Shown: one piece after another, positions 46,685-59,037 of the stretch
Numbering within the stretch: position 1 is the stretch's first letter
Layout of the letters: every line of letters starts with the position of its first letter
Program-made: the position numbers and the translations under genes
Notes under the pieces: model-generated
Told to the model about the DNA's origin: nothing
Databases searched by the model: none
What the model saw: the letters and a program-made list of their open reading frames with translations, nothing else
Assembly (NCBI RefSeq): GCF_036323735.1
Contig: NW_026947410.1
Coordinates: 918,001-982,000, forward strand
Length of the DNA stretch: 64,000 nucleotides
DNA from: Rattus norvegicus
Taxonomy: Eukaryota > Chordata > Mammalia > Rodentia > Muridae
Direction of reading: 5' to 3'

Positions 46685-47873
46685 ATGGCGTGAGGCAAGC
46701 GCAGGAACCCAAGCAACAGAAACCAAGACTACATGGCACCATCGGAGCCCAATTCTCTCATCAAAACAAACATGGAATATCCAAACAAACCAGAAAAGCA
46801 AGATCTAGTTTCAAAATCATTTTTGATCATGATGCTGGGGGACTTCAAGAAAGATGTGAAGAACTCCCATAGAGAACAAGTAGAAGCCTACAGAGAGGAA
46901 TCGCAAAAATGCCTGAAAGAATTCCAGGAAAACATAAATAAACAAGTAAAAGCCCATAGAGAGGAGACACAAAAATCCCTGAAAGAATTCCAGGAAAACA
47001 TAAATAAACACGTAGAAGCCCATAGAGAGGAGACACAAAAATCCCTAAAAGAATTCCAGGAAAACACAATCAAACAGTTGTAGGAATTAAAAATGGAAAT
47101 AGAAGCAATCAAGAAAGAACACATGGAAACAACCCTGGATATAGAAAACCAAAAGAGGAGACAAGGAGCTGTAGATACAAGCTTCACCAACAGAATACAA
47201 GAGATGGAAGAGAGAATCTCAGGAGCAGAAGATTCCATAGAAATCATTGACTCAACTGTCAAAGATAATGTAAAGCGGAAAAAGCTACTGGTCCAAAACA
47301 TACAGGAAATCCAGGACTCAATGAGAAGATCAAACCTAAGGATAATAGGTATAGAAGAGAGTGAAGACTCCCAGCTCAAAGGACCAGTAAATATCTTCAA
47401 CAAAATCATAGAAGAAAACTTCCCTAACCTAAAAAAAAGAGATACCCATAGACATTCAAGAAGCCTACAGAACTCAAAATAGATTGGACGAGAAAAGAAA
47501 CACCTCCCGTCACATAATTGTCAAAACACCAAACACACAAAATAAAGAAAGAATATTAAAAGCAGTAAGGGAAAAAGGTCAAGTAACATATAAAGGCAGA
47601 CCTATCAAAATCACACTAGACTTCTCGCCAGAAACTATGAAAGCCAGAAGTTACTGGACAGATGCCATACGGACACTAAGAGTATACAAATGCCAGCCCA
47701 GGTTACTGTATCCTGCAAAACTCTCAATTAACATAGATATAGAAACCAAGATATTCCATGGCAAAACCAAATTTACACAATATCTTTCTACAAATCCAGC
47801 ACTACAAAGGATAATAAATGGTAATGCCATACATAAGGAGGCAAGCTATCCACTAGAAGAAGCAAGAAACTAA
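46685..47873 (+). pseudogene. L1 ORF1 (RNA-binding chaperone ORF1p), broken
   Basis: ORF1p is a trimeric nucleic-acid chaperone that coats L1 RNA. The expected ATG is at 46685, but codon 3 is TGA (46691). An in-frame ATG follows at 46733 (MAPSEPNS). After an N-terminal region comes a coiled coil with about three 22-residue units (46882-47080), then TAG at 47081-47083. The frame continues to the RRM-like part (RRSNLRIIGIEESED at about 47310-47355). An 8-A run at 47432-47439 has one extra A and shifts the frame. The C-terminal domain (SRHIIVKTPNTQNKERILKA and on) is open in the shifted frame, 47440-47873. The total length is right for a complete murine ORF1. Confidence 0.9.
46882..47080 (+). 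repeat. Length-variable 66-base repeats in L1 ORF1 coiled coil
   Basis: Three tandem units of 66 bases, each encoding 22 residues of the type AHREETQKSLKEFQENINKQ. The spacing keeps the heptad register of the coiled coil (22 residues is three heptads plus one). Tandem length variation at this point in ORF1 is known for murine L1. Confidence 0.85.
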
Positions 47874-47932
47874 TCGTCTTGGCAACAAAACAATGAGAAG
47901 AAAAGCACAAAAACATAACCTCACATCCAAAT

Positions 47933-50900
47933 ATGAATATAACGGGAAGCAATAATCACTATTCCTTAATATCTCTCAATATCAATGGCCTCAACTCCAC
48001 AATAAAAAGATATAGATTAACAAACTGGATACGCAACGAGGACCCTGCATTCTGCTGCCTACAGGAAACACACCTCAGAGACAAAGACAGACACTACCTC
48101 AGAGTGAAAGGCTGGAAAACAACTTTCCAAGCAAATGGTCAGAAGTAGCAAGCTGGAGTAGCCATTCTAATATCAAATAAAATCAGTTTCCAGCTAAAAG
48201 TCATCAAAAAAGATAATGAAGGACACTTCATATTCATCAAAGGAAAAATCCACCAAGATGAACTCTCAATCCTAAATATCTATGCCCGAAATACAAGGGC
48301 ACCTACTTACGTAAAAGAACCCTTATTAAGCTCAAAACACACACTGCACCTCACACAATAATAGTAGGAGATTTCAACGCCCCACTCTCATCAATGGACA
48401 GATCATGGAAACAGAAATTAAACAATGATGTCGACAGACTAAGAGAAGTCATGAGTCAAATGGACTTAACGGATATTTATAGAACATTCTATCCTAAAGC
48501 AAAAGGATATACCTTCTTCTCAGCACCTCATGGTACTTTCTCCAAAATTGACCATATAATTGGTCAAAAAACTGGCCTCAACAGGTACAGAAAGATAGAA
48601 ATAATCCCATGCGTGCTATCAGACCACCACGACCTGAAACTGGTCTTCAATAACAATCGAAGAATGCCCACATATACTTGGAAATTGAACAATGCTCTAC
48701 TCAATGATAACCTGGTCAAGGAAGAAATAAAGAAAGAAATTAAAACCTTTTAAAAATTAATGAAAATGAAGGTACAACATACCCAAACTTATGGGACACA
48801 ATGAAAGCTGTGCTAAGAGGAAAACTCATAGCACTGAGTGTCTGCAGAAAGAAACAAGAAAGAGCATATGTCAGCAGCTTGACAGACACCTAAAAGCTCT
48901 AGAACAAAAAGAACCAAATACACCCAGGTGGAGTAGAAGGCAGGAAATAATCAAACTCAGAGGTGAAATCAAACAAGTAGGAACAAAAAGGACCATAGAA
49001 AGAATCAACAGAACCAAAAGTTGGTTCTTTGAGAAAATCAACAATATAGATAAACCCTTAGCCAGACTAACGAGAGGACACAGAGAGTGCGTCCAAATTA
49101 ACAAAATCAGAAATGAAAAGGGAGACATAACTACAGATTCAGAGGAAATTCAAAAAATCATCAGATCTTACTATAAAAACCAATATTCAACAAAATTTGG
49201 AAATCTTCAGGAAATGGACAATTTCCTAGACAGATACCAGGTATCGAAGTTAAATCAGGAACAGATAAACCAGTTAAACAACCCCATAACTCCTAAGGAA
49301 ATAGAAGCAGTCATTAAAGGTCTCCCAACCAAAAAGAGCCCAGGTCCAGACGGGTTTAGTGCAGAATTCTATCAAACCTTCATAGAAGACCTCATACCAA
49401 TATTATCCAAACTATTCCACAAAATTGAAACAGATGGAGCACTACCGAATTCCTTCTTGGAAGCCACAATTACTCTTATACCTAAACCACACAAAGACAC
49501 AACAAAGAAAGAGAACTTCAGACCAATTTCCCTTATGAATATCGACGCAAAAATACTCAATAAAATTCTGGCAAAACGAATTCAAGAGCACATCAAAACA
49601 ATCATCCACCATGATCAAGTAGGCTTCATCCCAGGCATGCAGGGATGGTTTAATATACGGAAAACCATCAACGTGATCCATTATATAAACAAACTGAAAG
49701 AACAGAACCACATGATCATTTCATTAGATGCTGAGAAAGCATTTGACAAAATTCAACACCCCTTCATGATAAAAGTCCTGGAAAGAATAGGAATTCAAGG
49801 CCCATACCTAAACATAGTAAAAGCCATATACAGCAAACCAGTTGCTAACATTAAACTAAATGAAGAGAAACTTGAAGCAATCCCACTAAAATCAGGGACT
49901 AGACAAGGCTGCCCACTCTCTCCCTACTTATTCAATATAGTTCTTGAAATTCTAGCCAGAGCAATCAGACAACAAAAGGAGATCAAATGGATACAGATCG
50001 GAAAAGAAGAGGTCAAAATATCACTATTTGCAGATGACATGATAGTATATTTAAGTGATCCCAAAAGTTCCACCAGAGAACTACTAAAGCTGATAAACAA
50101 CTTCAGCAAAGTGGCTGGGTATAAAATTAACTCAAATAAATCAGTTGCCTTCCTCTATACAAAAGAGAAACAAGCCGAGAAAGAAATTAGGGAAACGACA
50201 CCCTTCATAATAGACCCAAATAATATAAAGTACCTCGGTGTGACTTTAAACAAGCAAGTAAAAGATCTGTACAATAAGAACTTCAAGACACTGAGGAAAG
50301 AAATTGAAGAAGACCTCAGAAGATGGAAAGATCTCCCATGCTCATGGATTGGCAAGATTAATATAGTAAAAATGGCCATTTTACCAAAAGCAATCTACAG
50401 ATTCAATGCAATCCCCATCAAAATACCAATCCAATTCTTCAAAGAGTTCGACAGAACAATTTGCAAATTCATCTGGAATAACAAAAAACACAGCATAGCT
50501 AAAACTATCCTCAACAATAAAAGGAGTTCAGGGGGAATCACTATCCCTGAAGTCAAGCAGTATTACAGAGCAATAGTGATAAAAACTGCATGGTATTGGT
50601 ACAGAGACAGAAAGATAGACCAATGGAATAGAATTGAAGACCCAGAAATAAACCCACAAACCTATGGTCACTTGATTTTTTACAAAGGAGCCAAAACCAT
50701 CCAATGGAAAAAAGATCGCATTTTCAGCAAATGGTGCTGGTTCAACTGGAGGTCAACATGTAGAAGTATGCAGATCGATCCATGTTTATCACCCTGTAGA
50801 AAGCTTAAGTCCAAGTGGATCAACGACCTCCACATCAAACCTGATACGCTCAAACTAATAGAAGAAAAACTAGGGAAGCATCTGGAACACATGGGCACCG

Positions 50901-51754
50901 GAAAAAATTTCCTGAACAAAACACCAATGGCTTATGCTCTAAGATCAAGAATGGACAAATGGGATCTCATAAAACGGCAAAGCTTCTGTAAGGCAAAGGA
51001 CACTGTGGTTAGGACAAATCGGCAACCAACAGATTGGGAAAAGATCTTTACCAATCCTACAACAGATAGAGGCCTTATATCCAAAATATACAAAGAACTC
51101 AAGAAGTTAGACCACAGGGAGACAAATAACCCTATTAAAAAATGGGGTTCAGAGCTAAACGAAGAATTCACAGCTGAGGAATGCCGAATGACTGAGAAAC
51201 ACCTAAAGAAATGTTCAACATCTTTAGTCATAAGGGAAATGCAAATCAAAACAACCCTGAGATTTCACCTCACACCAGTGAGAATAGCTAAGATCAAAAA
51301 CTCAGGTGACAGCAGATGCTGGCGAGGATGCGGAGAAAGAGGAACACTCCTCCATTGTTGTTGGGATTACAGACTGGTACAACCATTCTGGAAATCAGTC
51401 TGGAGGTTCCTCAGAAAATTGGACATTGAACTGCCTGAGGATCCAGCTATACCTCTCTCGGGCATATACCCAAAAGATGCCCCAATATATAAAAAAGACA
51501 TGTGCTCTACTATGTTCATCGCAGCCTTATTTATAATAGCCAGAAGCTGGAAAGAACCCAGATGCCCTTCAACAGAGGAATGGATACAGAAAATGTGGTA
51601 CATCTACACAATGGAATATTACTCAGCTATCAAAAACAACGGCTTTATGAAATTCGTAGGCAAATGGTTGGAACTGGAAAATATCATCCTGAGTGAGCTA
51701 ACCCAATCACAGAAAGACATACATGGTATGCAGTCACTGATAAGTGGCTATTAG
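47933..51754 (+). pseudogene. L1 ORF2 (endonuclease/reverse transcriptase ORF2p), broken at the N-terminal end
   Basis: The start ATG at 47933 opens the endonuclease domain (SLNINGLNS, CLQETHLRDKD). The lesions are a TAG at 48146-48148 where Lys is expected, and single-base deletions near 48318, 48750 and 48885. From about 48886 the frame is open for some 955 residues to TAG at 51752. This covers the rest of the linker, the reverse transcriptase (TKKSPGPDGFSAEFY; catalytic FADD at 50027-50038) and the C-terminal region with the CWRGCGERGTLLHC motif. The last cysteine of the CxxxC-x7-HxxxxC pattern is Tyr (51368-51370). The first 31 or so codons of the long frame starting at 48791 are out of register with L1 and are not ORF2. 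Confidence 0.92.
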
Positions 51755-52429
51755 CCCAAATGCTTGAATTACCCTAAATGCCTAGAACAAATGAAACTCA
51801 AGACAGATGATCAAAATGTGAATGCTTCACTCCTTCTCTAAAAGGGGAACAAGAATACCATTGGCAGGGAAGGGAGAGGCAAAGATTAAAACAGAGACTG
51901 AAGGAACACACATTCAGAGCCTGCCCCACATGTGGCCCATACATATACAGACACCCAATTAGACAAGATGGATGAAGCAAAGAAGTGCAGACCGACAGGA
52001 GCCGGATGTAGATCGCTCCTGAGAGACACAGCCAGAATACAGCAAATACAGAGGCGAATACCAGCAGCAAACCACTGAACTGAGAATAGAACCCCCATTG
52101 AAGGGATCAGAGAAAGAACTGGAAGAGCTTGAAGGGGCTCGAGACCCCATATGTACAACAATGCCAAGCAACCAGAGCTTCCAGGGACTAAGCCACTACC
52201 TAAAGACTATACATGCACTGACCCTGGACTCTGACCTCTTAGGTAGCAATGAATATCCTAGTAAGAGCACCAGTGGAAGGGGAAGCCCTGGGTCCTGCTA
52301 AGACTGAACCCCCTGTGAACTAGACTGTTTGGGGGAGGGCGGTAATGGGGGGAGGGTTGGTAGGGGAACACCCATAAGGAAGGGGAGGGGGGAGGGGGAT
52401 GTTTGCCTGGAAACCAAAGAATTATTATT
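51755..52429 (+). other. L1 3' UTR
   Basis: It follows the ORF2 stop and matches 8833-9480 closely. It contains the G-rich tract at 52330-52400. After gtttgcctggaaacc it departs from the other copy, lacking the aaatgtatataagaaatac end present at 9510-9530. Confidence 0.85.
52330..52400 (+). other. G-rich polypurine tract, L1 3' UTR
   Basis: Runs of 3 to 6 G repeated at least eight times. Same position and style as 9400-9471. Confidence 0.75.
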
Positions 52430-52462
52430 AAGTATTAAATAAATAAAAAAAATTGAAAAAAA
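52430..52462 (+). other. L1 A-rich tail
   Basis: Irregular A-rich sequence (aaataaataaaaaaaattg then aaaaaaa) ending at the second copy of the putative target-site repeat at 52463-52471. Confidence 0.75.
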
Positions 52463-53461
52463 TGGGTCACAATGTATACCGACCTTTCCATGCTGCTATG
52501 CAAATGGAATATTTTGATAATGTGACAGGTTTATAACTATTTCATCTTAGCTTCTCAGTAGTCTGTACTTTATGCCTCTGAACAATAAATATGTTGCCCT
52601 ATTATACACACAGAAAAAAAGAAAAGGAAGTTTCTTTAAAAATATTTCAAATTATAAAAGTATTCATTTTCTGTGTTAGCTGTGGGAAGGTTGTTTATTT
52701 GTTTTTGTTAATTTGTTTGTTTTAATTGAAAATTGAGACATATTTACAAAACATCAAAATAAGTGTGAAATCCATCACAATAGAATCCTCTGCATTCCAG
52801 TAATTTTTCTACAAGAGCAAAGTCCACTGAGAGGTCAACTATGTACAACAAACCTACTGCTTAATAATTGTCAGAGCTTTAAGTCTGTCTCATGTTCTCT
52901 ACACTTAGATTTTTATAACTTTTGCATGAATGGGTGCAGATCTAATGTAATAGATCTAATAAGCTAGTATACGTGATTATGTCTCCTGCCCCCATGAGAA
53001 AGTACGTATTGTTTTGCTCTTTTGTTGTTGATGTTTGGGGAGCTATCTTTTTCATTATCCCCAATAGAAAATTAATCTAGTGATGAATTATTGAATAGAA
53101 ACGAAAATTATGTATGATGATGAGAAGTTCCCCAAAACAGAGTGTACACAAAGTTAAATCTGAAATGTGTGTTGGTAGACATGCACACATGCTCTTGACT
53201 CATGTAGCTGACAAGCATTCAACTCCAGATCAACTTAAGTGATTTGGGAAATTAACTTATTTCACATAGAAGCAATCCAATGGGGAATATATTTTTTCTT
53301 AGTCGCTTCTTTAAGTGATCTAATGGTGAAATGGGATGTAAACAAATACTGTTACCCTGCATTTTTGTTTATACTAACATTTTAATTCATGTACAATCTC
53401 CATGTGCTCTTTCTCTATTTTGTTTCTCTGTGTCTGTGTTTTGCATGAATATATAGGCACA

Positions 53462-53497
53462 CATGTGTATGTGGCATACATGTGAGTGCATGTGCAT

Positions 53498-53533
<36 letters not shown>
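53462..53533. repeat. (TG)n microsatellite
   Basis: Irregular TG/CATG units then about 17 TG. It is the paralog of the tract at 15174-15225. Confidence 0.9.
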
Positions 53534-53534
<1 letters not shown>

Positions 53535-54339
53535 TTATATGGTATTTGTAAACATAGGTAACATGTGTATATATAATTTGGATATACTGAAACTCACGTT
53601 TGATTTGTGGATCAACCATGTGACTGATCTACTCACAAATCTCTGAAATCCCATTATATCAAGTGAATAGAGAGAGAAGCTAATAGGCAGGTGGTATCTC
53701 CTATTCTACCCTTGTAAGGAGAAAGTATTTTTTGGCAAGAAAAGCCAAACTTCAGCAAAGACATACACACCCCAAAAAAACAGGTAAGGTTATGTCATTT
53801 GAAGAGAAAAGATATCAACTGGGAGAAAAATGAGTTTGACACATCTTCAATGCTTGAGAGACATGAGATTGAACTTCAGAAGATATAATGGGATGGGACC
53901 GACAGAATCTCTAAGGAGCCAAAATAAGCTAAACACTGGAAATTCTCATTACATGAGAGCTCACGGATTGGTAAGTATGGTAAAAATAATGATAAGAACT
54001 TTGCAGACCATATTCAATATCCATATAAGGCTACAATTTGAACAAGGTGAAATGTAGTCACCACCACAGTGCTAACAACTACTTTATCAGTTACAGTGTG
54101 AAATACAGAGTTTAACTGTAGACAGAAGAGAAGGATGTTATCTGAAAACAGACAAGGCTGTGCTGGAACTGAACAGTTTTCCATGTAAGTAACCAAGCAA
54201 GAATACAGCAGCTGCCTGATGCAAAAGTGAGCAAAGAGGAATGAACTGCATAGATACTATGTGTACAGAAATACAGGCAATTTGGTAGAATTTTAAGATG
54301 TTGAGATGAAAGAATAGGAAGAAATTTCTATCAAGCAAG

Positions 54340-54450
54340 GCACCATGTCTTGCTCTTACAATACCCACATTTAAGAGACCGAGGGAGAGGAACTAGGAAT
54401 TTCAGGTTAGCCTGGAATACATATCAAGACACCACCTCTTTTTTCTCTTT
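54340..54450 (+). mobile_element. Degenerate B1-like SINE, sense, in SD2
   Basis: Paralog of 16139-16245; aatttcaggttagcctggaa is closer to the B1 form than its SD1 counterpart. Confidence 0.5.
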
Positions 54451-54571
54451 TTTTAAATTTAAATCAATAGTCTGATTGATAGAATATCATGAACAATATT
54501 AAGAAAACAGTAATTTAAAGCCTACGCAATCATACTCTCTCTAAGAAAACATGTTCTAAAAAGAGACTGGA

Positions 54572-54666
54572 GGGGTTGGGGATTTAGCTCAGTGGTAGAG
54601 CGCTTGCCTAGGAAGCACAAGGCCCTGGGTTCGGTCCCCAGCTCCAAAAAAAAAGAACCAAAAAAA
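54572..54666 (+). mobile_element. ID SINE, sense, with target-site duplication
   Basis: A tRNA-Ala-derived ID body begins at ggggttggggatttagctca and ends in an A-rich tail. Pol III boxes are visible: box A TAGCTCAGTGG at 54585-54595 and box B GGTTCGGTCCC at 54628-54638. The direct repeat aaaaagagactgga flanks it at 54558-54571 and 54667-54680. SD1 at about 16361-16375 has the single, empty target. Confidence 0.97.
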
Positions 54667-54994
54667 AAAAAGAGACTGGAACTATTAAGTTACAGATAAC
54701 AGCTGCCATATTGAACGATGCATCATGAAGCATTATGGTGTTGTTTGGTTGATCCTTCTTCTCTTTCATGGCTCATTTTACACTTCTTAAGATTTGTTTC
54801 TGTCCACATCATTATTGTGCAGACATCTAGATGTTCACTGCCTTTAAATTTATGTATGTAAACCAGTAATTATTTATTTATCCAATGATTATTTGATTTT
54901 AATTCATCTTCAAAAATGATGAGTCTTGAGGAAATGATAACTTTATTGTGTGGGTTTGAATATTCATAATGGCAAACAGAGAAAATCTGGGCCC

Positions 54995-55106
<112 letters not shown>

Positions 55107-55585
55107 GTGGTTGGAGAGACTATACCTGTGGCATCAGGAAAGCATAGAGATGAGTGGGTGGATCAGTTTTTCTGTATAACATTGATAACTAGTTAATGAT
55201 AAGAATGTGTAAAAATCGAGATACACTCAAGGTTTTCTTTTCCTTCGTTTGAATGATAGCTTATACAGCCTGTGAAACTGAACTTAAACCGAAGGTAAAT
55301 CTTCCGCCTGAGCATCATTAGTCCAGGACTACATGTTTCCAAATTCTTTTGTAAATATTTGGACACTTGGCTCAATGCTTAGCACACTTTGAAAAATTCC
55401 CTGGTGTTAAGAGAGAAAGTATAAGATATGAAATTATGTGAGAAAAAAATCTTTTCTAAGCTTTGATTTTTGTAACTGCAGACTGACTTTGACTCTGAAG
55501 TAACTGAGGCTTTAAAATACTAAAAAATTAATATCTCTCATCTACAATAATCCTAAAAATTGCTTACTGTTCTGTGTTTCTGGAG

Positions 55586-56210
55586 ATGAGTGTCAATTAT
55601 GTCAATTGCTCTTTGTGGCAGGAGAAGGGCTTGACTGTCAAATGCTTTGCAAATGCCAAGTTCTCTGAGGTCCCTGGAGAATGCTTCCTTCTGTTCACCC
55701 ACATTCTTCTCTCATTGCCTTAGCTATCTTCACCAGTCCATCTCTACACACCCCCATGTACTTCTTTCTGGTGAACTTATGTATCCTGGAAATTGGTTAC
55801 ATGGGCTTTGTCACACCTAAGGTGTGGAGAGCCTTGTACTTACGACTCTCTCAGGAGGGATGTACCACACAGATGTTTTTCTTCACACTTTTTGGTATAA
55901 CTGAGTGATGCATATTGGCACCCATGCCTTTGCCCAGCGTATGGCCCAGCTTCACTATGCAACCCAAATGAGTCGTGGTCTGTGTGTCCATTTGGCAATT
56001 ATTTCATGGAGAATGGGATGCCCTGTAGGTTTGGGACAAAACTACTTGAGGCCCAAATCTAATCACCCATCAGGAGTTGATAATCTCTTGGTCTATACAG
56101 CAGTGACATTCATGATGAACACCATCATCTAAAGCCTAAATAAACAAGAAGTCAAGGCTGCATTGAGAAAAACTCTGGGTCTGAAGAAAGTTGTGATAAC
56201 AAATAGGTAA
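55586..56210 (+). pseudogene. Olfactory receptor pseudogene 2 (class II, possibly family 10)
   Basis: Paralog of 17179-17800. From the ATG at 55586 the frame reads an N-terminus with NCSLWQEKG and SEVPGECFLLF, then stops where part of TM1/loop 1 has been lost. A shifted frame continues with the intracellular loop 1/TM2 signature SPSLHTPMYFF (better kept than in copy 1), TM3 start (TTQMFFFTLFGITE) and a stop at 55906. The DRY region has become FAQRMAQLHY. TM4 (SWRMGCPVGLGQ) joins NYLRPKSNH directly, the same roughly 110-residue deletion as in copy 1. A TAA interrupts TM7 after MNTII. A TAA at 56208-56210 marks the ancestral end. It is non-functional. Confidence 0.87.
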
Positions 56211-56807
56211 TTGAGGATCACAAAGTGCTTTTTCAAAAAGGTGCATAGTCTGTGAAAGAAAGAAAACAAAACCAGTGTGCTCTTTCTGGCTGTCTTGAAA
56301 CAAACTTTTAGAAACATAACTTTGTTTTAGAGTGTTCTCTACATTCACCACCATTCTTAATTGCAAACAGTGGTAAAGTACGATTACTATTAAATAAGTT
56401 TAGTAGATTAGTCCAGTACTTAAATATTTTGATCTGGGCAGAGTTTAAACCACATGCTAATGTCTCAGGGTCCTTGAAAGTTCTCTGTATCCTTTCTTAG
56501 CTATTTGGAGATCTTCCAAGAAATACTTCCAAGTGATCTCAGCTCATTTTGCTACAATTCCATACTCCTCAGTACATGTAAATTCATTTCACTGGACTGG
56601 AACTCCTAAGTAGTTCTCAGGGGAGTGAATTGTTAGACTCTGCTTTGTGTACCATTTGGTCAGTCCACATGTCAGATTTGGGCACCCAGCGCCTATGATT
56701 TTGGAACAGGAGTAATCATTCTTCCCTTTTATGATTTCTAACAGGGTGTTGGAAAAGAATTTCAGCCAGGTGATTCTCAAAATCAACATCATAGTTTCAG
56801 ATAAACA

Positions 56808-56849
<42 letters not shown>

Positions 56850-58734
56850 TCTGCATGCATGCACACATTATAAAGGAAAATAAGTGAGTTTACAAGTGAC
56901 AGAAGACTAATATAAAAGGTCAGCTAGTGTTAGAAAATTAGATACTGGTTGTTATTCCCCAATAAAATAAAATTAGAATCTTGGGTCTTTATGTGTATAA
57001 TGAAAGAAAAATAGAATTCCATTTTGGTGTGCAGACAATATGGAAGATTTTAAAATATAAATTACAGTGATACTAAAACTAGAGTATTGTTTGAGTCATG
57101 AGTCACCCAAACATTAAGACATTGATTATATTTTCCTCAGAAGTCTTGTTTTGAGTCTACTTAGAGGTAGGAAGGACCATTAAGGCCAAAGTTTTGGAAA
57201 AAAAATGACCGAGAAACTGAAAACAAAGCCTAAAATTTTGAAGAGACACACAGTCTTTTCATAGTATTTAAGTAATTCTTCTAAAACTTCTATTACTTTA
57301 AAAGGAAATCCAATAGAAAAATACATTAAAATATTTTTTAACTATCAAAGGAAAATAATTTAAAATAATTTCATTGCTCCCTAATGGGGCGATATTAAGA
57401 TGCCAGGTGTCCACCTAGTGCTGAACTGAGACAAAAAAAGCAGGAAACAATTTTTGGTATCTGCATCAAGTACATACAATCTCAACCTAAAAAAGAAAAA
57501 AAAAACGCTAGGCAAATCCAAAATCAGAGACATTCTACCAAAGTAATTATTTCTCTTCAAAGGTCTGGTCATAGAAGATAAAAATAGTAATGAATTATCA
57601 CAGAATAGAATAACGTACAGTATGTAATAATTGAATGTCAATGGATTTCTGGATTGGATATGGGCATAGAATATAGAAAGTGTACAGTAGTACAAACATT
57701 GCTTTTATGATTTGGTCAACCTACTGTGGTACTTGTAATATGTTTTTTTTCAATTATCTAATTTTTGAGAATTAGTTATTAGATGGATTATGTAATATAA
57801 AATTCAGGAGTGGGGTACGATACAAAAGAGCATTGTTTCCTATCAATTAAATCTGATATTTTTCTGTATATTTTGACTTCTGCTTATTTTTTGTATTTAT
57901 TCATTTTATTAATTTCTTTATGTCTCAAATGCTGCCCTCCTTCCTATTTCCCCCCTCAGAGTCCCTTACCTCAACCCCCATCCCTTTCACATTTCTTCTT
58001 TTAAAAAGACAAAACAACAGTAACTAAGGCATGTTTACTCCCTGAATAGCCATTCATTTGAACATGTATTAGAAAGTCTACAACATTGATAGTGCAGATA
58101 TCAGAAATAGTTCCTAAAATGATCTTCAAAAATTATATATTCTCCAGTTATCAGCTATCAGCTATCAGGTATCAGCTTGACAAAACTGGAAGAAATCCAG
58201 AACATGAATATCCTTGTTCATATATACATAGAGAAAAATGATCAGACAACAAGAAAAACAGATAGCAGCATTCCTGGATTCAACAGAAGAGGACCTCAGT
58301 TCCTGTAATATATTCTGCATGAGTTTAGAGACTCTATGAGCTAATACTTGAAAATAAACACCTACAATATCCAACAAAAACTAACCACAAACTGCAACCT
58401 TTATAAAAGTTAAACAAATATGTGGAAAGTATAATTTTTCAGCTATGTATGAGTATACTAAGGTATATTATATGTATATTAATAAAATTTAAATTTTATT
58501 ACTGCAAATTTTTATTACAATTTTTTAAATAAATAGATTTAAAGTGACTCAGGTGATTGCTAACTTTTTCTGGCTTTGATTATTATGGATCAACACAATT
58601 TTTATTTGACTGTGATTATCACTTTGAATATTCACGTAAATCAAATGATTTCAACAAGGAACAGCTTAGTACTTTTTGTTGTACTTATGTAAGTGTATTA
58701 CCTGCTTGTCTACATGTGAGACATATGCATGCCT
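56211..58734. other. AT-rich non-coding part of SD2
   Basis: Paralog of 17801-20329. It contains the CA tract at 56804-56850. No shared frame. Confidence 0.6.
56804..56850. repeat. (CA)n microsatellite
   Basis: About 20 CA units bounded by AAACACA on each side. Confidence 0.95.
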
Positions 58735-58870
58735 TCTGCCCAGGAGGTTGAAGAGCATGTGAGATTCCGTGATGCTGAAATTACAGCCACCTGTAAGCTG
58801 TAACATGGGAGCTGGGGATTGGCCCTGGGTCCTCTGCAAGTACAGATAGTGCTATTAATTACCGAATCAT
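58735..58870 (-). mobile_element. B3-like SINE fragment, antisense, in SD2
   Basis: Paralog of 20330-20470, with ctgaaattacagccacctgt and gagctggggattggccctgg kept. Confidence 0.5.
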
Positions 58871-58996
58871 TTCTTCATATTCAGCAAACGCCATTTTTTT
58901 TGTAAATATAGTGCCTAAGCTGCCTGTCTTCTGCATAGACCACTGTTGTCTCAAATGTGATAATTTAATATTAAATTCACAGAATTGCTTCTTACC

Positions 58997-58999
<3 letters not shown>

Positions 59000-59037
<38 letters not shown>

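Larger units (their letters stand above)
45943..52462 (+). mobile_element. Near-full-length L1 retrotransposon, disabled
   Basis: About 6.5 kb in the order 5' UTR, ORF1, a 59-base spacer, ORF2, 3' UTR, A-rich tail. A candidate target-site duplication, tgggtcaca, is at 45934-45942 and 52463-52471, just outside the inferred ends. L1 copies itself by target-primed reverse transcription using ORF1p (RNA chaperone) and ORF2p (endonuclease and reverse transcriptase). Here ORF1 has two stops and one frameshift, and ORF2 has one stop and three single-base deletions, all in its first quarter, so the copy cannot move by itself. Confidence 0.92.

Noticed and set aside
46888..47409. 173-residue minus-strand frame opposite L1 ORF1
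   Set aside because: Shadow of the ORF1 coiled-coil repeats; hydrophobic low-complexity text with no independent support.
48791..48885. N-terminal start of the 987-residue frame as a real ORF2 start
   Set aside because: The first 31 or so codons do not match L1 ORF2p in that frame. The L1 reading frame enters after a one-base deletion near 48885.
54572..54646. A tRNA-Ala gene
   Set aside because: Boxes A and B are present, but the element has the ID SINE body, an A-rich tail and target-site duplications, so it is a retroposed SINE.
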